15,566 nt of DNA from assembly GCA_937911235.1 (NCBI GenBank), contig CALDPN010000123.1, positions 1-15,566 on the forward strand, in the 5' to 3' direction. Source of the stretch: an uncultured Bacteroidales bacterium. Its GTDB lineage: Bacteria; Bacteroidota; Bacteroidia; Bacteroidales; Paludibacteraceae. The position numbers were made by a program, and so were the translations under genes. This document shows, piece after piece, positions 5,864-11,337 of this stretch; position 1 is the stretch's first letter, and the number at the start of each line of letters is the position of its first letter. Below the pieces are notes generated by a model. It did no database searches and was not told where the DNA came from. It saw nothing but the letters and a program-made list of their open reading frames with translations.

Positions 5864-6988
5864 TCAATTGTCTTTTACTAAACGAACAGAGAAACCGTAG
5901 CCGCGACCGGTGGAGTGCATGCCCGATCTGTCTGAGCTGACGCCAAGGTACCACGCACCGCCGAGGAACTCAGTGGCAGACCAATAGCCACCGCCGTATT
6001 GCATCTTGCTGATACCGGAATCGTAGCGGTAGCCCGCAGCAGGAAAAAATACTGCACCCGAAGCCTCTAATTTAGTCCAATCTGAAGCACTGAAAGTTTG
6101 GTAAGCTGCATAATATTCTGTTCCGTAATTATCATGGAAACCAGATTTAAAAGTTAACCCACTTGGGCAAGCCCAACCATCAGGAAGAAGAATCAAACCA
6201 TTTACACCATTAACTTGTGCCACACCGATTAATTTTTCATAATTAGGACGCTCATTGCGAAGATAATACCATTCGTCATAAGTTAATGTACGCCATGTAT
6301 TAGGAGCATCACTACCTATTTTATTTACACCCCAATCTACGAAGGTTTGGTAATCATCATTATCTTTACTTGTATTTGTAGGATTATTACCAGTACCCCA
6401 ACCAAAAAAATCAATCCAACCATTGTAGGTCTCACTTATATTATCGTCACCTATATAATCCAATTGAGAAGGAGCAAAGCGCCACTTATCATTGGCAGGA
6501 TGATATTGCAAGTTACCAGGAGAGAAAGTTACAGTTTTATTTTCAGCAACTGAGAACATAAAGGTTGTTTCTGGTTCTCCTGTACCTTCCAAAGTTGTAA
6601 ACTCTTTTACATCGCCCAATAGTATTTGCAAAGTGTTTAGCATCACATAGGCGCGGTAATAATACTTGGTCTCAGCTTTTAAGTCGGTAACTTCTACTTT
6701 AAACTCGTTACCTATCAATACCAAACCATTTTTTGATGGTGCTGTAAAATCATCAAGTTCTTCTGCCTTGGTAGAATACAACACACCAAATATAAGTTCC
6801 TCGTAGTCTATAATATCTACATTTACCATACCTTTTAGCGTAGCAGATGTAGAGGTAATATTTTCTGCCACACCTGTTTCTACCTTAGAAGGTGTATCTG
6901 GTGTTGGAGGGGTTGGAGGTTCTTTTTCCTCGCAACCCACCAATGCCACCGCAAATAAAAAGCTTATTAAATAAAGTATTTTTTTCAT
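5864..6988 (-). CDS. FISUMP-type lipoprotein with FN3-like stalk and GC-rich 3' end
   Basis: A 374-residue predicted lipoprotein. The signal peptide has lipobox LVGC with Cys19, followed by EEKE and a Pro/Thr linker. An FN3-like domain spans about 35-135. A FISUMP domain spans about 142-374, of the FSPGNLQYHPANDKWRFAPS / GWIDFFGWGTG / NTWRTLTYDEWYYLRN subtype, a different subtype from its two downstream paralogues. It ends in GYYWS-like and GYGFSVRLV motifs typical of the family. The last ~180 bp (5881-6060) are about 58% GC, with most codons ending in C, against about 37% just upstream, pointing to a different origin or a diversified segment. It lies 21 bp after the Big_2 gene and 20 bp before the next paralogue. 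Role inferred as a surface-exposed binding protein; no catalytic motif recognised. Confidence 0.85.
   Translation of the reverse strand: MKKILYLISFLFAVALVGCEEKEPPTPPTPDTPSKVETGVAENITSTSATLKGMVNVDIIDYEELIFGVLYSTKAEELDDFTAPSKNGLVLIGNEFKVEVTDLKAETKYYYRAYVMLNTLQILLGDVKEFTTLEGTGEPETTFMFSVAENKTVTFSPGNLQYHPANDKWRFAPSQLDYIGDDNISETYNGWIDFFGWGTGNNPTNTSKDNDDYQTFVDWGVNKIGSDAPNTWRTLTYDEWYYLRNERPNYEKLIGVAQVNGVNGLILLPDGWACPSGLTFKSGFHDNYGTEYYAAYQTFSASDWTKLEASGAVFFPAAGYRYDSGISKMQYGGGYWSATEFLGGAWYLGVSSDRSGMHSTGRGYGFSVRLVKDN
5881..6060 (-). other. GC-rich island at C-terminal end of FISUMP domain (possible variable region)
   Basis: By direct count 105 of 180 bases are G or C, while the adjacent 60 bp (6061-6120) has 22 of 60. 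From GYRYDSG to the last Ser before VRLV, 27 of 49 codons end in C, in a gene that otherwise prefers T and A. It encodes the segment where C-type-lectin-like domains present variable ligand-binding loops. It is either a diversity-generating-retroelement variable region or a cassette swapped in from a higher-GC source; the sequence alone does not decide. Confidence 0.5.
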
Positions 6989-6990
6989 GA
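6917..6990 (-). repeat. 74-bp direct repeat, copy B (signal-peptide region)
   Basis: Partner of 5772-5845 with one mismatch (A versus G in the TCCTC-CAA block). It covers the ATG, signal peptide, lipobox and CEEKEPP coding bases of the 374-residue lipoprotein. Confidence 0.85.
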
Positions 6991-7009
6991 TATTATTTCT
7001 TTATCTTGA

Positions 7010-9361
7010 TTAATCGTAAAAGTCAAATTTATACTCCATTTCGGTATTTGGCAGTTTATATGTTTTTGTTGGGTCATCTACCCGAGTACTATTTGTCGTA
7101 ACTTTAGTGCAAGCCAATTTGTCTATACATGTACCAGAATCCCTATATTCTCCACCATCCGCATAATGGTGAACATAAATTTGACAAGTCAATTGAGCAT
7201 AATATGTAACGTCTCCTACTTTATCGTTTACTACTTTTGCTCTAAATTTTGGTTTATCGTACCCAATTAGGTTACAATCACTTGATTTCTTTCCTTCTGA
7301 TATGTAATACTTATAACCTGTTTCATCGTGAGTGGTTGACGTACCATATTTCACAGAAAAGTCAAAAGATATTCCATAATATGAATTATAAATGACAGCA
7401 TCTGAGGTTATTTTCTTACCCAACACATCCGCTTCTACAGCGAATGTATCATAATACTTATCACCATAAGCTAAATCTGTTCCTTTAATCACTACATTTG
7501 TATTACCTTCAGTGAAGGTATGGTAATTTTTAGTTTTAGGAGTACATTTACTATATTTAAGCAAACCTTCAAGAGGAGTATAATCTTTAATATTTGATTT
7601 AAAACTAGACTCATTTATAGTAGTCTTCTTGCCTGGGTAACCATAAATGGTTGAAATTGTTGGACTATAAGATGCAGGGATTACGTGAACCATACCAGTC
7701 CAACCTTTCCCATCGCAATTAGCTTGTAATGTATAGTCACCTTTTGCAGAACTAGAGACATATAATTTGTATACATCACCTACTTTTTTAACTTGTACGT
7801 TTGAGTTGTCTGATGTAAAGGTCACATTATTAGCAAGACTGGCATTTTCTGGATAAACAGACACTGTAAATTCTATATCCTGACCACTTTCGTATGCCGT
7901 TTCTGCATAGTCCGAAGCAGAAGAAGGTGCCCAAAAGCAATAATAACCACTTATACTTTTTACATTAGATGAAACAGAAATACTTTTTACTGCTATCTTA
8001 GTTATTTTAATTGCTCGTGTTTTTACCACACCATTGCTTTCGGCTGTTATGGAAACATAACCTGTTTGATCTTTTGCGGTAAGGGTGCAAGTACCGTTGG
8101 TTTTGTTCACCGAAATAGTTGCCATAGAAGTATTGTCTATAGACCATTTAATATCACCATAGGAAGCTCCACTTGGCTCTAAGTTTTTGATTGAAAGGGT
8201 AATAGATTTATTAATTGCAACTTCTGTGGCAGATGCGCTCAACTCAAATCCTGTAATTGGAGGAAATTCGCTCACTGTAATGGTAGATGTGCCTACTACC
8301 CCATCTACTTTTGCAGAAATAGTAGCAGAACCTAAACCTTTGGCTGTAACGATACCGTTTTCATCTACACTCGCCACACTGCTATTTGAACTACTCCAAG
8401 TTATTTCTGGATATGTTACTTCGGCAGGAGTTGTAAGAACCTTCAACAGACAAGTATCGTTTAATACCAAGGTTTTAGAAGTAGGATTTATTGCTACAGT
8501 TTGAGGTTTAACGTATAACACCTTTACTTGTGCTGAAGCACTTTTGCCATCTACAGTTACTGTAATAGTTGCAGAGCCATCGCCTTTACCTGTAACTATA
8601 CCTGTTTCTGCATCTACTTCCACAATACTTGGATTTGAACTGCTCCATGTGCGTTTTGGTTGGCTAATATCTACTGGAGTAGTAGTTGCGGTAAGTTGCA
8701 AAGTAGTATTCAAGCCTACTTCTGGATTTTTTTGGTCAATAACAACCTTTTCGGCATGAATCATTTTTACACTGATGTCTATTTCTTTTTTAACATCACC
8801 TCCTCTTACCACAATAGTGGTTTCACCCTCGCCTTTTGGAGTGATAATTACTTGTTTGCCATCACGTTTGGCTTCGGCAATAGATTTATCTTTAGAACTT
8901 ACTGTGATACCTTCTGCACCTACAGTAGATGGTTTTATATCGGTAATATCTACACTAACGGCATTGTCTCCGTATGGTACATCCAACACCTCTGGCAAAG
9001 CCTCGCCATTGTATTTTAGATTAAATTTGGTAATCACCGCTTTTAAAACTTCTACCTCTATAGAAGCAGTTTTGCCATGTACTGTGGCAGTAACTGTGGT
9101 ATGGCCTTCTTTTACACCAGTTACAGAACCCCACTCGCTCACTCTCGCAATGGTTTCATCGGCGCTACTAAAATAAACGGTAGCTGTATCGCCCACTTGC
9201 TCTGGCAAAACAGTATAGTAAAGATACTTGCTTTCGCCTACGGGTACTTCAACAGAAGTATCATCAAAGGTAATACTTTCTGCAAGTGGAAAAATCTCTT
9301 CTTTTTTACATGCTATCACAGCCACTAGCAAGCAAACAAGAAATGGAATAATCTTTTTCAT
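7010..9361 (-). CDS. Large Big_2 (bacterial Ig-like) domain lipoprotein
   Basis: A 783-residue predicted lipoprotein. The signal peptide ends in lipobox VIAC (Cys18), followed by KKEE, consistent with lipidation and surface export. At least four, probably five, Ig-like Big_2 repeats follow at about 25-105, 108-200 (degenerate), 203-283, 286-366 and 369-455. They are recognised by the recurring 'W-S-S-x-N-x-S-x-V/A' and 'G-I-V-T-x-K-G-x-G-x-A-T-I' pattern, e.g. VTGKGDGSATITVTVDGKSA. The C-terminal ~320 residues are rich in Tyr, Lys and Ser and show no family I recognise. Repeated Ig folds form a rigid stalk holding a distal domain off the cell surface. The gene begins 80 bp after the barrel gene, just past a terminator-like hairpin, and leads into the three FISUMP genes. 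Adhesin-like role inferred only. Confidence 0.85.
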   Translation of the reverse strand: MKKIIPFLVCLLVAVIACKKEEIFPLAESITFDDTSVEVPVGESKYLYYTVLPEQVGDTATVYFSSADETIARVSEWGSVTGVKEGHTTVTATVHGKTASIEVEVLKAVITKFNLKYNGEALPEVLDVPYGDNAVSVDITDIKPSTVGAEGITVSSKDKSIAEAKRDGKQVIITPKGEGETTIVVRGGDVKKEIDISVKMIHAEKVVIDQKNPEVGLNTTLQLTATTTPVDISQPKRTWSSSNPSIVEVDAETGIVTGKGDGSATITVTVDGKSASAQVKVLYVKPQTVAINPTSKTLVLNDTCLLKVLTTPAEVTYPEITWSSSNSSVASVDENGIVTAKGLGSATISAKVDGVVGTSTITVSEFPPITGFELSASATEVAINKSITLSIKNLEPSGASYGDIKWSIDNTSMATISVNKTNGTCTLTAKDQTGYVSITAESNGVVKTRAIKITKIAVKSISVSSNVKSISGYYCFWAPSSASDYAETAYESGQDIEFTVSVYPENASLANNVTFTSDNSNVQVKKVGDVYKLYVSSSAKGDYTLQANCDGKGWTGMVHVIPASYSPTISTIYGYPGKKTTINESSFKSNIKDYTPLEGLLKYSKCTPKTKNYHTFTEGNTNVVIKGTDLAYGDKYYDTFAVEADVLGKKITSDAVIYNSYYGISFDFSVKYGTSTTHDETGYKYYISEGKKSSDCNLIGYDKPKFRAKVVNDKVGDVTYYAQLTCQIYVHHYADGGEYRDSGTCIDKLACTKVTTNSTRVDDPTKTYKLPNTEMEYKFDFYD

Positions 9362-9367
9362 AATCTC

Positions 9368-9418
9368 AAAAATTAAAACAAGAGTGATGGTGGTTTTTTA
9401 CACGCCCCTCACTCTTGT
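9368..9418 (-). terminator. Intra-locus terminator or attenuator between barrel and Big_2 genes
   Basis: A perfect 10-bp stem: minus-strand ACAAGAGTGA (9418-9409) pairs with TCACTCTTGT (9387-9378) across a 21-nt loop, followed by TTTTAATTTTT (9377-9367). It ends only a few bases before the ATG at 9361, leaving little room for a fresh promoter. Partial termination, giving more barrel and small lipoprotein than Big_2/FISUMP proteins, is the simplest reading. Confidence 0.7.
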
Positions 9419-9441
9419 ATGCTATTTAATACGTTTAACTA

Positions 9442-10389
9442 TTAAAAATAGTAGTGGAATGAAATGTTCACGCCAATGTTTTCGGTGCCGTATAGCACGT
9501 AGGTGCTACCTGGACTAACCAAGTCATTGTATTGAGCCACTTCACCATGATATTTATCATATCCTTCGTAAATAGTGTAGGTTTGTGGTTGGAATGCCAC
9601 CATAATAGGGGTAAGTTCTACGGTTGCGCCTATTGAAACGTTTTTCATAAAGAACCATTCCAAACCTAAGTTTGCATAGATACCAATACCATGGCTAACA
9701 CCTACATTGTATTGTTTTACAGGACGACCATAGTCCATCCATGTACAACCACTTGACGCAAATTCGTTGATATTTTTGTCGATTTTTTCCATTGTGGTTG
9801 GGTGTTGGTTGGCTTCGGTGATTTGGTTGCCGTATGCGAAATTTACTTCGCCACCACCAAATGAATACATCAAACCAAAACCACCTACAAAACGTAAGTT
9901 TTTACCTGCATTGAACTCTAGACCTGCGGTAATACCACCACCTTTATAGTCTAACATCACAGCATCGGCTACTTGAGCTTCAGACATTGGGTTTAAAGCC
10001 ATAGCTTTGTCGTCATTTACATATTCACGATAGTTTACATAGCCACCGCTAAAACCAATGCTAGCTTTGAACGCCATGTGTTCTTTTGCTTGGTATTTGT
10101 ACGAAATAGACACCATTGGTTGTTGTGCTAAAATGTACATTTGATTTGGTTTCGCTTCGGCACCTTTGATAATACCATCTTCAGTTTCTGTGCCATACAA
10201 AAATTGACCTACACTAGAAAATGAAGCGGCACTACCACCTTGGGCAGCTGCTACTGGGTTAAAATTGACACCGATGGCACTGCTTCCCACTTCTGGTGTA
10301 TAGACTTTAGCCTCTTTTTCTGTTTGTGCCATGGCACCCATAGACAAGGCGCATAATAGCGAAACAGTTATTACTTTTATCTTGTTCAT
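9442..10389 (-). CDS. Outer-membrane beta-barrel protein
   Basis: A 315-residue protein with a Sec signal peptide (MNKIKVITVSLLCALSMGAMA, cleavage before QTEKEAK). The body alternates aromatic and small residues in strands such as AFKASIGFSGGYVNYREY, LRFVGGFGLMYSFGGGEV and IGIYANLGLEWFFMKNVSIG. It ends in GVNISFHYYF, with the terminal Phe that the Bam machinery recognises. This predicts a roughly 10-12-strand outer-membrane barrel. I do not recognise a specific family or gene name. It lies 39 bp after a small lipoprotein and before a hairpin that may partly end transcription. It could anchor or export the co-encoded surface lipoproteins, but that is context only. Confidence 0.8.
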   Translation of the reverse strand: MNKIKVITVSLLCALSMGAMAQTEKEAKVYTPEVGSSAIGVNFNPVAAAQGGSAASFSSVGQFLYGTETEDGIIKGAEAKPNQMYILAQQPMVSISYKYQAKEHMAFKASIGFSGGYVNYREYVNDDKAMALNPMSEAQVADAVMLDYKGGGITAGLEFNAGKNLRFVGGFGLMYSFGGGEVNFAYGNQITEANQHPTTMEKIDKNINEFASSGCTWMDYGRPVKQYNVGVSHGIGIYANLGLEWFFMKNVSIGATVELTPIMVAFQPQTYTIYEGYDKYHGEVAQYNDLVSPGSTYVLYGTENIGVNISFHYYF

Positions 10390-10428
10390 AATAATACTCT
10401 TTAAATGTTGATAAAAACAGATTCGCTA

Positions 10429-10947
10429 TTAAGGATTGAAGTGATATGGGTCGTTTGTAGCACCTACTCTTTTACCAATTAGGTCCACGTAAACAGTTTC
10501 ACCATACACCATTTGTAGTTTGGCTTCACCTTTGTAAGTAAGCATTACTTTTTTAATGTCTGCATCATCTGGTTTCATTTCTGCATCGTAGTTTTCTTGT
10601 TGGAACATACAAATAGCTACACAAGATACCATTTTTCCGGCTGGTGCAGGAATAGTTGCTTCAAATTTTCCACCCTTAACTGGAACTGTAACATACATTA
10701 CGTTATTTGTTGGTTCAGCACCTAGACCAGTTACTACTGCCACTCCAATAGTTACATTGGCTTTGCCTTCAAAAAGAGCATTGCCCTCTGGAGTCATGGT
10801 ATCATCAAGTTTTGGATAATATACATAGCCTGCAAGGGTTGTACCTTTTAAGTCGCTAGTTTCTAGCGCTGTTGGTTCTACTTTTTCGCAAGATGCGAAT
10901 CCCATTAACATAGCTGCAAGAGCAGCAAAAAAACTTAACTTTTTCAT
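10429..10947 (-). CDS. Small lipoprotein of unknown function
   Basis: A 172-residue predicted lipoprotein and first gene of the surface-protein locus. The signal peptide MKKLSFFAALAAMLMGFASC has lipobox FASC with Cys20, followed by EKVEP. The mature part looks like a single beta-rich domain (GTTLAGYVYYPKLDD, NVTIGVAVVTG, GGKFEATIPAPAGKMVSCV, EAKLQMVYGETVYVDLIG), suggesting an Ig- or transthyretin-like sandwich, but I recognise no family. It sits 39 bp before the barrel gene, so a lipoprotein-barrel partnership is plausible. Its start follows a long leader with a tetranucleotide repeat and a hairpin. Function not assigned. Confidence 0.75.
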   Translation of the reverse strand: MKKLSFFAALAAMLMGFASCEKVEPTALETSDLKGTTLAGYVYYPKLDDTMTPEGNALFEGKANVTIGVAVVTGLGAEPTNNVMYVTVPVKGGKFEATIPAPAGKMVSCVAICMFQQENYDAEMKPDDADIKKVMLTYKGEAKLQMVYGETVYVDLIGKRVGATNDPYHFNP

Positions 10948-10987
10948 TTTTTTATTTATTTTATTGATTAATATTTATTCTAAACAC

Positions 10988-11027
10988 AAAAAGTCGCTAT
11001 CCTGCATATTTACAGAACAGCGACTTT
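10988..11027 (-). terminator. Leader hairpin (attenuator-like) before the surface-protein locus
   Basis: In minus-strand RNA the 15 bases from 11027 pair with the 15 bases ending at 10990. Nine outer Watson-Crick pairs (AAAGTCGCT / AGCGACTTT) and six inner pairs including two G-U wobbles enclose an 8-nt loop, followed by a short T run. In plus-strand RNA the two wobbles become C/A mismatches, so the fold is better on the sense strand. It lies 40 bp upstream of the first start codon, where premature termination would control the whole locus. Confidence 0.7.
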
Positions 11028-11047
11028 ATATAAAATCACAGCAAATA

Positions 11048-11134
11048 TTACATACGCGGCGCGCAATGTATGTATGTATGTATGTATGTATGTATGTATG
11101 TATGTATGTATGAACTAGATACTAGCTCATGCAT
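11048..11134 (-). CDS. Possible 28-codon leader ORF reading through the tetranucleotide repeat
   Basis: From the ATG at 11134 the frame reads MHELVSSS, then YIHT-type tetrapeptide repeats encoded by the CATA tract (15 codons), then CAPRM and a TAA at 11050-11048. The stop lies 20 bp before the leader hairpin, a leader-peptide/attenuator geometry. Because the repeat unit is 4 bp, gain or loss of one unit shifts the frame and moves the stop. No Shine-Dalgarno is visible, which means little in this phylum. It may be a chance ORF; there is no family evidence. Confidence 0.25.
   Translation of the reverse strand: MHELVSSSYIHTYIHTYIHTYIHCAPRM
11066..11112. repeat. Tetranucleotide microsatellite (ATGT)11.75
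   Basis: Eleven perfect ATGT units plus ATG, 47 bp without interruption (CATA units on the minus strand). It lies between a -7 promoter box at 11180-11187 and the first gene of the surface-protein locus, so it is probably within the transcribed leader. Tracts of this kind change length by slipped-strand mispairing and are a known basis of phase variation in other bacteria. Confidence 0.95.
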
Positions 11135-11179
11135 AGAAAAACCATTGTTAATATGTAATAAATTGTTACGCATACGTTG

Positions 11180-11187
11180 CAAATATA
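11180..11187 (-). promoter_or_regulatory. Probable promoter -7 box of the surface-protein locus
   Basis: The minus strand reads TATATTTG, an exact TAnnTTTG match. No TTG is seen at the -33 spacing, only an A/T-rich TTTTTAAAAAT block. It would give a 5' UTR of about 225 nt containing the microsatellite, the small ORF and the hairpin. The rest of the 390-bp gap (10948-11337) holds the REP-like palindrome and the terminator of the preceding gene; I see nothing else in it. Confidence 0.5.
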
Positions 11188-11245
11188 ATAAAGATAGATG
11201 ATTTTTAAAAATTTTTAAGAAAATATTTTACTAAACAGACGACAC

Positions 11246-11265
11246 GGACATAGCACGCTATGTCC
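11246..11265. repeat. REP-like palindrome
   Basis: GGACATAGC-AC-GCTATGTCC is a perfect 9-bp inverted repeat with a 2-bp centre, flanked by GACGACAC and CTACATATATATAA. It has no T run attributable to it and follows a complete terminator, so it is not needed for termination. It resembles short palindromic intergenic repeats that I associate with Bacteroidales genomes, but only one copy is in this window. Confidence 0.5.
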
Positions 11266-11275
11266 CTACATATAT

Positions 11276-11315
11276 ATAATATAAAAAGGAGCTAACTTTT
11301 TAGGTTAGCTCCTTT
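11276..11315 (-). terminator. Terminator of the GH13 gene
   Basis: Minus-strand AAAGGAGCTAAC (11315-11304) pairs perfectly over 12 bp with GTTAGCTCCTTT (11296-11285) across a 7-nt loop, followed by TTTATATTATA. It lies about 20 bp after the GH13 stop codon. Confidence 0.9.
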
Positions 11316-11337
11316 GTATGGAAATTTGGTTTAAATC

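Noticed and set aside
5864..6988. Firm call of a diversity-generating retroelement
   Set aside because: Only the composition and position of the 3' end fit; no reverse transcriptase, accessory gene or template repeat is visible, so it is kept as a hypothesis.
8187..9518. Several overlapping plus-strand ORFs of 70-130 codons
   Set aside because: They are antisense shadows of the repetitive Big_2 gene, with Val/Thr/Ser-rich nonsense composition and no family match.
11066..11112. Tetranucleotide tract as a CRISPR array or sequencing artefact
   Set aside because: There are no spacers or 25-40-bp repeats, so it is not CRISPR; an artefact cannot be excluded, but the tract is clean and bounded by unique sequence.
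11246..11265. Palindrome as a Rho-independent terminator
   Set aside because: No T run follows on either strand, the loop is only 2 nt, and a full terminator already sits at 11276-11315.
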